A DNA stretch of 64,000 nt, from positions 56,653 through 120,652 of the forward strand of contig MZZL01000406.1 in NCBI GenBank assembly GCA_002749535.1. The letters are read 5' to 3'. Shown here piece after piece: positions 1-14,519 of this stretch. The translations under genes were made by a program, and so were the position numbers. The notes under the pieces were generated by a model, which worked only from the letters and a program-made list of their open reading frames with translations, made no database searches and was not told the origin of the DNA. Each line of letters begins with the position of its first letter. Position 1 is the stretch's first letter. The DNA is from Apophysomyces variabilis. Lineage: Eukaryota > Mucoromycota > Mucoromycetes > Mucorales > Mucoraceae.

Positions 1-393
1 TTTCTTGCTTGGAAATTTTATGGTCAGCAAGGTTTAGGTGCTCGCATTGAACACGCTATTCAAGCGACTACCCAGTTTACCTCAATTGTCCGAGAACGGC
101 AGGATCGTGGCTTTTTGCTAGTCAAAGATCCCAGCCCATTCCTGCAGGTATGCTTTTGGTTTGTACCTCCAGGCGTGAGTAAAGATAACTTATCTACGGT
201 GACCCGACTACTGCACGAACGTGTCAACCAAAGGGGAGAATTCTTGGTAGATCATGCCCCACTGCCTGACCAACCGGACTTTTTCCGTGTTGTTATTAAC
301 GCGCCCACGGTAAATGTCCGTCGGGACTTGGTCCAACTGCTGGATGCCATTGAACATGAAAGTCGAAACGTGGCATGGGAGCAAATTTTTTAA
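1..393 (+). CDS. PLP-dependent decarboxylase (glutamate/cysteine-sulfinate decarboxylase family), 3' end
   Basis: The reading frame is open from base 1 and ends at TAA 391-393, so only the last 130 residues are present; the start lies outside the window. The translation matches the C-terminal domain of group II pyridoxal-phosphate decarboxylases (GAD/CSAD). It has the helix GLGARIEHAI, the segment CFWFVPPGV and the closing strand PDFFRVVINAP. These enzymes decarboxylate glutamate, cysteine sulfinate or aromatic amino acids. The PLP lysine and substrate pocket are upstream and cannot be read, so substrate is undetermined. No intron interrupts the visible part. Family is confident; the exact enzyme is not. 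Confidence 0.85.
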   Translation, partial: FLAWKFYGQQGLGARIEHAIQATTQFTSIVRERQDRGFLLVKDPSPFLQVCFWFVPPGVSKDNLSTVTRLLHERVNQRGEFLVDHAPLPDQPDFFRVVINAPTVNVRRDLVQLLDAIEHESRNVAWEQIF

Positions 394-3065
394 AATAAAA
401 TAGATGAGCATAGACCGAATCATATCCCAGTGTTTTTACCATTAGTCAGCAGCGCCCCGTGTAGGCCGATCTTTCAACGTGTGCCCAAACTTTACCTTAT
501 TTTCGGTGTCGACTTATAAGGAACCTTAAATAACCAAAGTTAAATATACTGAAAACCAAAAGATGAGGCTTTCGTGAAAATGACATAGAATCGATATATT
601 TCCCAGACAAACGTGCTTTCATGGATATTATTGAGCTGAAATAGATTGACATATCTAGTCAAAGTCTACCATATGGTATCCGTATCTGCTATTATTGCTG
701 CTGAGTAAATAAATTTGTAGGGTTGGTATAACGTTCGACAATTGCATAAACAAAAGTGTAGCACAGCCAACTTGAAGAGGATCTCCGTTACTTATCTGTC
801 CCCAAATATTCACGGGTGCCAAGTAAAAGTTCATTAGCCTTGGTTCTGGATTGTTGCGGTAAAGGTTACTGTACCCTGGAATTTACCGTTTGTTATCTGA
901 GATGATCTTACCTTGTGTTTCACTCATTATCATGGCATTTGCATTCATTGGTTATATTTTTCTGTATATGCTTCAGAATCCCCAATAAAAAACCATTTGT
1001 TTGTAATAACGCTCAAACTATACAGTGTTGTGGAGACTGAGTCTTTTGGCTTGTTGGGAAAGGGTATTAGATCTATAACCTTCCCAAGCAGACCCCAAGG
1101 GGCTCGGATAATTTTCCCCGCTTTTAGGATGTTTTTCCCGCCCAAACTTTTCTCGTGGATCGGTCAATGCGTGGGTGGATGAGGGAGTACAAGCATTCCT
1201 AAATATAACAAGGTATTACATATTTATTGGACAATTGGAGCAAACAAACCCTGAACATGTACATACCTTTTGTCTGACAAGGAATGCTGCACTAATAAGA
1301 AGTGTCAAACTGTCAATGCCCGCAAATCAACAAAGAGGAAGTGAATTTGTTTTGTCGTCGTGTGTAGAAATGGTGAGAAACCTTGCCATAATACTGCAAA
1401 TCAATCCTGTTAAGTTTTAGTTTGTGCGTATAGTTATCCCGAGTGGTCTTCTCGACACCTTTTAAAGATTTTTAGGATGTCAGGTGATCTGTATATGTCT
1501 CTTTGCGAGCAGTTCGTTAGCAGATGTGTTTTGGTGAGACATACATACTGTCTACCAATGGTGGCTTATGGAGTTTTTCATCAGTTGTTGAAGTAGCCAA
1601 GTCTATCATTTTACCGTCCTGTCGTCCTAGAGTTTCGGACAAAGCCGACAATGGCAACTCCTGCATCCTTCGTTGCTTGTACTTCTCATTGATAATTAAT
1701 GGATTTTTCCTAATCCATTCAATGACCACGACATTGCTTTTCATGCTCTCAAGAACGCTATCAGAACGCTCATAGTACTGTCTAGCCTGCTTCTCTCTCA
1801 TAAGAACGTAAATATCGAGTTGTTTCGCTGCGACTGATACACTCGTAGACTTCCTAATTTTCAGTTTAAGACCCTACATTTATCCTGAGCAGTGCGTCAA
1901 CTATATCGATCTTTTTCAATCTCTTTTATTATATTTATATTCTCTTCTCTAATCTTATCAACTTGCATTGTTCCCATATTAAGATATCTGAAGAGCCTGT
2001 TTCTGCAAGTGCTGTGCCTAACAAGTGATCGTTCTAGAGCATACTGATTCTCGTCAATGAATGCAGTTCATGGGCTCATATCTATCATACCAGTCAACAT
2101 TCCGAATATCCACCATGAAAGAACTTCACCATGTTGAATCGTGATTGTAGCGTGGAGCAGTGGCGAACAATTCGTAAGGAAACCCCCTTTTTGGGCAAAG
2201 GTGAATAAGATAGAAAGGGAAGTAAGATGTTGCGAAGATAGAGTGTTAAAGGAGCTTATGAAGCCCGTCGATGAGATTTCGACAAGAGAGTTCGGTTTTC
2301 TTGGTCACTGTCTGAGGGGCATTGGCTTTTTCAGTACATTGCAACCTTACTTTTCGCAAGTACTGTTAAGCTTATGAGCGTCATTTCCAACTTTTTTTCA
2401 TGCAATTGTTTCGTGAGGTTACACAACAACAACCAAGGTTGAACGATTAGCCGATAACATATTTGCGTGTCATTTAATCGTAAGGTTATTCTAAATATAT
2501 AAACAAAAGAAACAGATTAGAAAACACAGGCCAAAACGTAATAAAGCCTATTAAAGTTTATACATTTTAAGACGACTGTATACGCCGAGTCCACTGGTCT
2601 TTAGGTTCCCTGGGAACCTATGATTCATCACTATTAAAGCTTTATGCACATAGTGGAAAACTGCAGTGGGACGTGCACTAACTTTGTCTATTCATTTTGT
2701 ATCATGCTCCGGACACGTGAATAACACCATAAGTGTTATGTGTGGCAGTTCCAATGTTATAAGTGTGCCCGCCAATGCCGGGTCCTTTGTCGTACAGACA
2801 AAATGGCTCGCGAAAGATAAAGGCTCGGCCTTCTTAGGGTTTATATTCTCCATGAGCCTATTGAATGTTACACCCTACTCCAGCTTAGACTAGGCTCCAA
2901 GAGAAAGAAAGACACGCTCCTGAACTGTTTTAGCCTACCATATCTGTCTTCGGCTAGAAAGTTTATGCGATACATACCGAGTTTTTCGAGGTTTCAGTTT
3001 CTAGCGAGTTTCTTAAACCTATTTTTTTTTCTCGTATCCTTCTTATCCCCACCCGTCTTACCATT
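394..3065. other. Spacer without a recognisable gene
   Basis: 2.7 kb between the decarboxylase and the RasGEF. Short frames of 60-95 codons occur on both strands, for example 1175-1420 (+), 1517-1801 (-) and 2141-2377 (+). None shows a known motif, a supporting splice partner or a credible start. They could be decayed mobile-element fragments, but nothing visible proves it. Confidence 0.6.
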
Positions 3066-6000
3066 ATGGCCAGAGTGTTGTGTACAGTCCGGGCACTGTA
3101 CCCTTTCAACTCCACTGAGCCATCATCACTCCATTTTGCCCAAGGCGATTACATTCAGGTTCTGACGAAACTGAAGTCTGGCTGGTGGGATGGCTGGTAA
3201 TGTGAAAGAATCACCTTAATTTGTTTATGGATTGTCATGTCGTCCATGGAATCGTCTTGTTTTCCGTCTTTCTTTTTGCACCCGTTGTTAATATCGAAAA
3301 TTTTCTGTGTTGTATAGGTGCGATGGTGAAAGGGGTTGGTTTCCTAGTAACTACGTAGAAATAGTAGAAGAATATGAAGACAGCAGCGAGGATGGAGAGG
3401 TACAGCCACATAAGAGAACCGCCGCTTTATTTGTTTGTTGATTTGTCTGACTCATCTTCTCTATTTTTGTTTGTTTATCTCAAACTAGGGAGAACAAAGA
3501 CAAGAGAACAATAATGACAATAATAATAATATGATACCACTACGGAATGACAACGAACATCCGTTAAGTATGACACCTCAACTGTTACGCGAGGATGACG
3601 ACGAGGAAACCGACGATTACCATGTGACAGACGAAGACGATTCAGAATATGATATGATTTCTTATAATGTTGAATCACCCAATGGGCGTGAGCGTTTCGA
3701 CGATCACAATGGCGCTTTCGGACTTCAACCCAGTCGTGGACTCGGAGGACAAGACGAGGTAATTAACCCAACCTAAATGAACCTAAATACCTTTGATCTT
3801 TTGCGTCTGTGCATTCTATGTCCTAATTTTTATCATACGTTTTAGAATGCATATACAAAACAAAATCCTCATCGAAGCCAATCACTCACGCAGGAAGTCC
3901 AGCCAATGGTAAATCGATCGTTTTCTACTGTTTCTGTTGTTTCTATGTGCTTCTTTTAATCTGGATGTATATCAATAGCCCGATAGCCAAAGCCGTCGGA
4001 AGCGTTATTCAGAAGCGGACGTAGACCGGAAGCTGATCGACAGAAACAAACCGTTGACTTGGACAAAACTATCTGTGCATGTTGCGTTGGCCATTCATGA
4101 TCTTCATACAGCTGCTGGTCACGGTCGGCATGAAGACATTGTGGGATGTACTGAGGCTATAGTGGATGCTGTCCGATTCATGTTGTTTGCTTCAGGAACC
4201 ATTGACAAAGAATCGAATCATGTTGCGTCCAACGCGGTTCTGCGAGCTCATTATCGCGCTATGATGGCTGCAATGTCCAAAGCCGTATTGTCATCACAAT
4301 TACAACCGTTGGACGAAGAGAGTATAGCAACTTTGCTTTTTAATGCGAGTGAACTCTTGACAGCGGTGCGCAGTTTTGTCAGTGCGTGTCAGAGCGCACA
4401 TGTACCCGTTCGGCACATTCATCCTACGATTGTAGAATCGGCTATTAATCCTAGGCCAAAGTATGTGTTACAAAGCGAGCTGGTGGAAAACATCGTAGCC
4501 TACGGTAATAGCGTTCAGGATGCAGTGGATGCCATGATAACCAGTCTGAAAGCAACGCGAAGCGAATCGGCATCCTTGGCCGTTTTATTATTGAGCCAAT
4601 TCCGTGGTCTAGCGAACCAGACGTCCCAATTATTGGGTCTTCTCGAAGACATGGATGTTGAGTACGTTTTCGACCGTTCCCCTCTGACAGAAATAGCCAA
4701 TGCAAAGCAGCGTATCCATAAAGCGCTGGGAGTTTTGTTCTATCGCATGCAGTTAATGACGGATAAGCAAATGTCTCTAGACAAAGTTATGTTAGATATT
4801 GAGGAAGCAGCAAAGGAAGTGAGCGCGCCTGTGCCACTCATATGCGATAGTGTAAATAAGTTAGTATCCGAAAGAAAGCATGCTTCGCCTGGAAAAAGAT
4901 ACTCGACAGCGGAAACTTCCATGACAACGACGACGATTGACGAGCGAGAGGAAGAAGAGGTCAACAGTCTGGCGACTGGTGACGAGGATTACGGCACGGA
5001 TGAGGATGATGAACTGATGGATGCTTCGGTGTTCACAAGCGGTCCGCCGAGTAGGGTAACCGGCGATACATCGTCCGACGTGATCCGTCGAGCTCCTTCT
5101 GCTCAGTCTACAAGGAGAAATGTCCGACATAGTGAGGCTTTAGATCAACCACGGCATATATCGGCCAAGTTGAAAAAGTTTTTCGGTGATGATGTGCCTG
5201 AGAGAGTAGCAGCTATCGCCGCTGCTCGACAGGCAGCATCGGAGAAGCCATGGTACTTGGAATACGACTACGACTTTGGTGAAGTCGTATTTAACATGGA
5301 AGGCTATGTCAAGGGTGGCACGCTTTGGGCGTTAGTGGTCCGACTGACTCTCCAAGATTATCTGGATATGAACTTCAATAACACCTTCATGCTGACCTAT
5401 CGTTCTTTCTGTACATCTATGGAACTACTCGAACTGCTTGAAAAGCGCTATTGCATGACTCCGCCTGAAGGCATGACGCCAGAAGAATTCGAGATATGGA
5501 CACAGAAAAAATTGAAGCTTGTCCAGCTGCGTGTGTTCAATGTCCTCAAGATGTGGCTTGAGCAGTATTATAACGAGGAGGACGCAGTCATTTTGGATCG
5601 TTTACTTGAGTTCACTAATACGAGCATACGAAGCACGCTTAGTTCTGCGGCTGATCAGCTCGAACGATTGATTCGCAAACGAAAGGAGTGTGGTTCGCCT
5701 CAAGTGAATCTTAAGAAAATGGTGCTTACCCTTCCCGATCCGCCAGAGCCTATCTGGCCTCGTAACCGTAAGCGATTCCGGTTATTAGACATTGATCCTT
5801 TGGAAACCGCGCGGCAGATGACGGTGCGTGATTTCAAGCTTTATAGCGCGATTCGGCCAGTCGAGTGCCTTGACAAGGCATGGTCGCGCGAATCGTCCGA
5901 TGTGGCGGTGAATATCCGGGCGTCGATTGAGTACTGCAATCAAGTCACTGCTTGGGTGTCCGATTCGATCCTGAGCCAACATGAAGTCAAGAAGCGCAGT

Positions 6001-6650
6001 AATGTCATCAAGTACTGGGTTCAAGTAGCTGAGAAGTGTCGGATGCTGAACAACTTTAATACTTGCATGGCTGTGCTCTCGGCCTTTGACAACAGTGCCG
6101 TTGGACGTCTTAAGCGAACATGGGAGGTGGTCGGTGCACGGACCAACCAAACGTTGGCTCAAATCCGCAAGTTGATGGGAGCCAACCGCAATTTTGTCGA
6201 ATACAGAGCCATTATTCATTCCATTAATCCACCCTGCATTCCATTCCTGGGCATCTATCTTCAAGATCTTACATTTATTGAGGATGGCAATGCGAACTTC
6301 TTAAAGACCAACAATAATATGATTAATTTCGCTAAACGGGCCAAAACGGCCGAAGTTATCCGAGAAATCCAACAATATCAATCTTCTCCCTACCAACTTC
6401 AACCCGTCAAGGCCATCCAGTCCTTTATCCTAGCCAATCTCCAAAGTGCTCGGGACGAAGAACAATTGTACAACGAAAGCTTGCGGCTAGAGCCCAGGTA
6501 AACGTTTGGTTTGTTTTTTCTGTCTGTATGAATGATCCTATTACTGGTATCATTGACTTGTGTTTTTCTTTTATTTTTCCCTTGAAAAACCAAAGAGAAC
6601 GGGAGGACGAGAAAATCACACGACTGCTGCAGGAATCTGGGTTTTTGTAG
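3066..6650 (+). CDS. CDC25: Cdc25-type Ras guanine-nucleotide exchange factor with N-terminal SH3 domain
   Basis: This is a six-exon gene: 3066-3196, 3318-3399, 3489-3758, 3846-3908, 3979-6497 and 6596-6650. The lengths sum to 1040 codons (1039 aa) in one frame. Residues about 5-60 form an SH3 domain (RALYPF, GWWDGW, RGWFPSNYV) split by intron 1. An acidic, Asn/Asp-rich linker follows. A RasGEF-N module begins near residue 620 (GYVKGGTLWALVVRLT) and the catalytic RasGEF domain covers about 785-1015 (DPLETARQMTVRDFKLYSAI; NFNTCMAVLSAF; PCIPFLGIYL). It should load Ras with GTP upstream of cAMP and growth signalling. The SH3 plus C-terminal GEF order is that of yeast Cdc25. The start was chosen because the SH3 fold begins immediately after this ATG. 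Convergent with the gene at 7066-8397. Confidence 0.93.
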
Positions 6651-7065
6651 ATATAATATTACTTTTTCTGTTTTTCTCTTTTGTTTTGTTATTACATCAA
6701 CATTTTGCATAAAAAAAGACACTTCATACATCACCACCTCGTATTTATGTTTTCATTTCCTTTCATTTTCTTGAACCAAGAACAAATTCAAAACAAAGCA
6801 AAAAGAAAAAAGACAAACTCACTTGTAGTCTCATGGGGGGAAGTTCTCCTTTCGGAAAGATGTGTGATTTCCAGGAAAAAAAAACAAACAGAAACCATGG
6901 GATGGGGGTTATGGTGATCGGCAGATGAATAATCAATAATGAACCAATAGAATAGATAAGGAAAAGAAAAGAAAATAACAGCAAACGATAGTAAGTATGA
7001 ACGGAACACTGTACAAAGGAAAAACAAAACGGGCGCAAAGGAAAAGAGGATGACGGAGGGAAGGA
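6651..7065. other. Intergenic 3' region between convergent genes
   Basis: AT-rich, with T and A runs. The several overlapping open frames here are low-complexity (Phe/Ser or Lys-rich) and are not supported as genes. It probably contains the 3' UTRs of both flanking genes. Confidence 0.6.
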
Positions 7066-8397
7066 TCAGGTATGATTGCGAGGACTGACCAAATGCCATA
7101 ACCGGTCTAACCATAATGAACTCCAGTTATGTCCGTTGGCCATGGGATGTGTCGATTGTGCCAAAACGGATGATGTTGATGATAAAGAAGAAGAGGCATG
7201 GGGCGGTTGGACAGTCCGTGCACGATTACCCGCAATGGCTTTCAAACGATGGTGGCGATCGAGCTTTTGTTCCAAGTTTGGTAGGTCGGAAACGGATACC
7301 GTGCGATGCAAGTCTGAAGAAGACGTTGGCGGAGGTAGGGAAGGTAAAGAAACAGGATGACGTTGGCCCTGCCGGTATCCTTCCCGACGATCGATGCATC
7401 TCAGTAAACTCTCTCTCATGGGATCCTGATATTGTCTAACACATCGGTATTCGCGGCCGACCCGCTCCAACTCCCGTGTGAGACGGAGCATATTTCGCGG
7501 ATGGCCAGGATTGTTTTCATCATCCACCAGACAATGCTGCCGCTGCAACAAAAGTTTCTGTTGTGTTCGGGAGATATTTCCGACAGAATGACCCGAACTG
7601 TTGCTGACATTATCTGGAAGGCAGCGTCGAGCATCCTGGTCTGCTGATAGAAATTGAGACCGTAACGGGATTTTCTTAGCCGTCTTCTTATCCTGTTTTC
7701 CAGGAGGTCGTGCTGATGAAGATGACATCCCAGGAGCGGCAGAAGAAGAGGAAGAAGAGAATGTCGCAATAGCCGTAGCAGCAGCTGCTGCTGTTGAGGC
7801 CGCATGGTGCATAGTGGGCACAGCCGCTTGGTCAGGGATGACAAGACTATCCGCGACCGTATCAAATATCTGTGCGACAGGTGCGGCCGCTGTGGTCATG
7901 TAGGATAAAAAGATGGGATTATTTTTGTTTCTCGGCCGTCGATGCTGGTCTTCCGTCTGGTCCACATTTGGTGCAGCCGTTGGTGGAGGCGGGGAAGCTG
8001 CTACTGGTGGTGAGAGAGACGCTGTGTCCGAGATCGCCGTGGTCGTCGGCATGGGTACTGTAGTAGAAGTTGTAGTAGTAATAGCGGTAGTAGAGGGCTG
8101 AGCAGGCGTCAACTTTCTGTCAAACGGTAACCGATGAAGTGACCGTTGCGACTGCGACCTCTTCATAATAGGACGCTCGTTTCCATCTTCGGCATCGCTG
8201 TACTTTGCCATGGGAGCCAGTTTGCTTACATGGGCTCGGCCACTGCTTTTTCGCTTGACAGGATGTCGCATTTGCTTTTTGTGCGCATGCGTGCTGTGAT
8301 TTGTATTGGATGGAGGCGAGGTAGGTTCTGTTGTTTGTGCGGTTTCGCCATCAACAACAAACTTTGACTCTTGCTTTTTATCTGCTGTTGAATTCAT
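7066..8397 (-). CDS. Low-complexity protein with a short conserved core; possible TORC1 subunit Tco89-like
   Basis: Single exon of 443 aa. Most of it is Ser/Thr/Pro/Ala-rich and predicted disordered, with basic patches. The only segment that looks conserved is around residues 270-330: RTQQKLLLQRQH, then NMLRLTRELERVGREYRCV. From memory this TQQKLLLQR-type motif with a following helix resembles fungal Tco89, an accessory TORC1 subunit at the vacuole. That assignment is tentative and rests on a short match. The uninterrupted length, start context and low stop density make the gene itself likely. It converges with the RasGEF gene, about 415 bp apart. Confidence 0.6.
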   Translation of the reverse strand: MNSTADKKQESKFVVDGETAQTTEPTSPPSNTNHSTHAHKKQMRHPVKRKSSGRAHVSKLAPMAKYSDAEDGNERPIMKRSQSQRSLHRLPFDRKLTPAQPSTTAITTTTSTTVPMPTTTAISDTASLSPPVAASPPPPTAAPNVDQTEDQHRRPRNKNNPIFLSYMTTAAAPVAQIFDTVADSLVIPDQAAVPTMHHAASTAAAAATAIATFSSSSSSAAPGMSSSSARPPGKQDKKTAKKIPLRSQFLSADQDARRCLPDNVSNSSGHSVGNISRTQQKLLLQRQHCLVDDENNPGHPRNMLRLTRELERVGREYRCVRQYQDPMRESLLRCIDRREGYRQGQRHPVSLPSLPPPTSSSDLHRTVSVSDLPNLEQKLDRHHRLKAIAGNRARTVQPPHASSSLSSTSSVLAQSTHPMANGHNWSSLWLDRLWHLVSPRNHT

Positions 8398-9653
8398 GGG
8401 AGTGTGAAAAAGAAGGAAATAGAGGGTGAGCTTGCTGAGCTGGAGTTTGAAATAGATCGTTTTTTTAAGCCGTAAGCCTGCCGTCGTACACTGACCTCTT
8501 TAATCAAAAAGACCATTTATTCTAATTACAAAGATAAGATTGAATTTCTCGTTATTTCAATGCTGCACAAAAATAAAGCTTTCGAGGTTTTGGTATATAC
8601 AAGTTGTTAACTGAAAACCCTTGTCCAATGCCAGTAAACCTTTTGGTGCTGTATTATTTCATGCTCCTCCTTTAACAATCAAAAACGTAAACTTCTCCAG
8701 TTCAAAGTGAGTGTGCATCTTCTAATTGTCTTATACTACCATGAAAACCTTTTAAAGATAAACTATGTTGTTTGTCGATAGCACAATGGCTTCCCTCCTT
8801 GTTGCACCCTCTTTATGCTGAGTCTAGTTTTTAGCTTGCGTGGAAAATTGCCAAACAAGGTAGTACACTAAACCAAGAATGAAAGTGTTACCAGTGTGGT
8901 AAACGTGAATCAGGACATCATTGTACAGTTACACGGAAAGCCATTATGTAACACACTGCAAGAAGTGACTCATGAATCATGAAAGAAATAACGTTGAGAA
9001 CTTTGGAATGTCATAAAGTGCAGTGCTCCTTACAAGCCTTGACTTGTAGTTCGAAGGTGGACAGTGTTTAAAACGATATGCATTTCTCTTTCAAAAGCTT
9101 TCTTAAAGTAGTCAATCTTTATCAAAGTTCGGCCTCCGTCCGTGTCATTCAATTCGCTAGTTGACCATCTTGTGCGCAGAATTCTGGCAAGCCCTCTGCT
9201 ATTCACATTGACAAGGGAGCAAAAGGATGAGCTAACATTACTGTGCAGTGAAAAAGAAGAAATTGATTGTTATTAAATATCCGTCATTTTGCAACGTCAA
9301 CCATGAAGGAATCTTTTAGCTGCGTCTGACAGAAACCGCTCTTTCTATGCTTCTCGCTAATCAAATTCATTTGTTTGCATTGGCTATAAATAGATTGGAA
9401 TACTTCTCTGGAAATGTTTCAATATTTCACAGTTTTCATCGTAATGCTAAAATTCGCATTGCTAGCGGGCAATCGCTCAGATCCATAGACAGAACTAACC
9501 TTCTGTTGCATGATTCCGAGTATGGTAACTATATGAGGCTTTTCACTCTATCTCTGTTTACAGCCAATCAAACTTAGTGGTGACTGGTATTCCTATCTGA
9601 TACAAGAGCTCTCCTCCGTTCTGTTTTGTTCTTCCACTTTTTCTCTTTGAACG
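8398..9653. other. Divergent intergenic region, no gene seen
   Basis: 1.26 kb between the start of the 8397 minus-strand gene and RPS11, so it should hold both promoters. One 76-codon frame (9347-9577, +) has no motif and is probably chance. No recognisable RNA gene or repeat. Confidence 0.6.
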
Positions 9654-10403
9654 ATGTCTGAGCAAGTACGTATTGTGAAAGTGACATAACGTATCAGAGT
9701 TATCGTCTGACGCTTTTCTTTTTCAACAATAGACCGAGAAGGCCTACCAGAAGCAACCCGGCATTTTCCAAAACTCCAAGATCTCTTCCAAGCGCAACCA
9801 GCGCTGGTTCAAGGATGTCGGTCTCGGTTTCAAGACCCCCTATGCCGCCAAGTACGGCAACTACATCGACAAGAAGTGCCCTTGGGTTGGTGAGGTCAAC
9901 ATCCAGGGTCGTATCCTTACCGGTGTTGTCGTGTCCACCAAGATGAAGCGTACTGTCGTTGTCCGTCGCGATTACCTTCACTACGTTCCCAAGTACCACC
10001 GTTACGAAAAGCGCCACAAGAACATCTCTGCTCACTTGTCGCCCGCTTTTGAACATGTTGAAAAGTAAGTACTGGTATTTCTTTTGTTATTATTCCCTCC
10101 CCGTATCTTCATTGGTCAAGGCAAATATTGCGTGAAAATTTTTTTGTTTGCAAAAAGGCCGACATATCGTTAATGTCAACGCGCCTTATCATGATGAAAC
10201 GGATGGAGGTAGTTGGTGAGGTGACGGCCTACCAAGCCTTTGACATCCAAATGATCACGTCATTAACCATGTACATTATTTCGCGTTCTAGCGGTGATTT
10301 GGTTACCATCGGTCAGTGCCGCCCTCTCTCCAAGACCGTTCGCTTCAATGTGCTTAAGGTCCAGAAGGCCAAGAGCACTAGCAAGGCTTTCCAAAAGTTC
10401 TAA
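9654..10403 (+). CDS. RPS11: 40S ribosomal protein S11 (uS17)
   Basis: Three exons: 9654-9665 (only 12 nt, four codons), 9733-10064 and 10292-10403, giving 151 aa. This matches the usual 150-160 aa of eukaryotic uS17. Hallmarks are [49 protein letters not shown], and the C-terminal [15 protein letters not shown]. Intron 2 joins phase 2 to give [11 protein letters not shown] across the junction. The protein is a core component of the small ribosomal subunit and binds 18S rRNA. The codon bias (many C-ending codons) differs from neighbouring spacers and fits high expression. Intron 2 is long (227 nt) for this locus. Confidence 0.96.
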
Positions 10404-10797
10404 AGAACCAAAACAAATAAAAAGCATTATTTAAGCGTTTAAGAACATTTAACAACATAAAGTTGCAAGTGATGAAACATGCATGGATTTCTTTGGGAAA
10501 AGTGAATGATAGTGTAGACTGGTGTGTCAGCCGATAATGCACATCCTTAGCATGACTATGATAATCCAGGTAATTGCTTAATGTAGGTTTTTTTGTACGA
10601 ATCATGCCTTGCACAACACAAGAGTTCAGCACGCTGAATGTTACATTGGTAATACTAGTATATCAGTAAACTGAGCATGTTCCATACAAATGCTTGACAT
10701 TGGTATCGATCAACGAATAAAGTCGTATTCTTAATGTGTTTTGTCTATTGTTTAATTGTGCTAATAAGTATGTACACCGACTAAAGCATGAATGATT
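10404..10797. other. Short convergent spacer
   Basis: AT-rich 394 bp between the stops of RPS11 and arginase; expected to hold both 3' UTRs. No gene or repeat visible. Confidence 0.6.
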
Positions 10798-11874
10798 TTA
10801 TAACAAGCTTTCCCCGAGACAGCAACGAGCAACGGAACAGCCGACCTCCACTGTTCTAAACACGGATTGTTCATCAAGCAAAGCAGGATTCACCTCCATC
10901 ACATCTGCAGCTACCAAGAGACCTGTCTCTGCCAAAGCTTCGCAAATATAATGACCTTCACGGAATGTCAAGCCTCCACGAACGGGTGTTCCCTACAGAT
11001 AACATAAGTTAAGCTTCCTGCTTTTGAAAAAACGGATATTGAGGTTTTACCGTGCTGGGAGCAACCGAAGGATCCAAGGCGTCGACATCAAACGAAAGGT
11101 GGATGGGTAGATCCCTGTTGGGATTGACATGGTCCAAAGCCATATCGACAACAGCACCGATACCATATTTATCTACATGGTGCATAGAGAAGGCCTTGAT
11201 ACCCAAGTCCTTGATAATCTTCTTCTCTCCTTCATCTACGTCACGTAACCCAATATATACAAGACGGTCGGTGGGTAAACAAGCCTTAACCCAATCGAAA
11301 TCAGGATGACTAGCAATGCCTGTCAGAAAGCTCAAAGGACAGCCGTGGATGTTGCCCGAATCCGTCGTAGCAGGTGTATTAATATCCTATTGACAAAATC
11401 CATCGCTTGATCAGCAAAAAGAAAAGAAAAGAAAAAAAGAGTAATCCTTTTCTTTTTCTTAATACTTACAGCGTGAGCATCCACCCAAATCAAACACGCA
11501 TTAGGGTATGCAGAGAAAATGCCAGAGACCGTAGCCAGGGCAACCGAATGATCACCACCCAATGTCAGGACGAAGTTTCCTCCCTTCGCTTTGTCAGCAA
11601 TCTGCTTGGCCATCGCTTCCGTGACGGCCGAGACATACTTGGGGTTCTTCAGGTTTTCCACGATAGGATCCGAAGCTGGTCTCAAACGAGCAATTTCCTC
11701 TTGGTTATCTTGGTATTGTACTTGCCAACCCATCTCCTCAAGCTGGTTGGCTAGGCCAAACTCGATCAGTTTCGCAGGACCTGCCTCGACGCCACCACGG
11801 GGTTGACCTCCACTAAACGGTACACCGACCATGGATACCGTTCTTGAACGCAAAAGCTTAAATTCTTCAGGCAT
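10798..11874 (-). CDS. CAR1: Arginase
   Basis: Three exons on the minus strand: 11874-11470, 11386-11051 and 10992-10798; 311 aa, normal for arginase. The enzyme hydrolyses arginine to ornithine and urea using two Mn ions. Metal-binding signatures are present: GGDHS at residues 106-110, VDAHAD at 131-136 (continuing DINTP across intron 1), and SFDVDALDP in exon 2. The substrate loop reads [11 protein letters not shown] and the C-terminal part contains [10 protein letters not shown] and DVMEVNP. Introns of 83 and 58 nt keep the frame. The ALDH gene lies just upstream on the same strand, but it is not a pyrroline-5-carboxylate dehydrogenase type, so a catabolic pair is not implied. Confidence 0.96.
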
Positions 11875-12146
11875 TGGAATAAAAAATGGAGAGAAGGTGA
11901 AGTGTTTTCTTCTTGTTCAAACGGTAAGATAAAAGACGTGTAAGGGTCAAGGAACAACGATAAACAGAGAGGAGTTTTTTTTTGTTATTTATATGTTTTT
12001 TACATCAACAAGCTGAATGGCGATCGCCCAATGACAGCGTGAGAAAAAGTGAGACAGATAGTCACGGAAACGCGGGACAAAACTCAGGAACAAAAAAAAA
12101 GGCTTCGCGTTCCGGGCATTTTTTTTCTTTAGATTATCATAAAGTG

Positions 12147-14519
<2,373 letters not shown>

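Noticed and set aside
5785..6264. 159-codon open frame antisense to the RasGEF domain
   Set aside because: It mirrors the conserved catalytic exon and has no motif of its own; a shadow of codon bias.
9700..10056. 118-codon minus-strand frame over RPS11
   Set aside because: Exact antisense of the main RPS11 exon; explained by its strong codon bias.
10191..10197. Box C-like ATGATGA in RPS11 intron 2, possible intronic C/D snoRNA
   Set aside because: No CTGA box D follows within the intron and no terminal stem is visible; left out.
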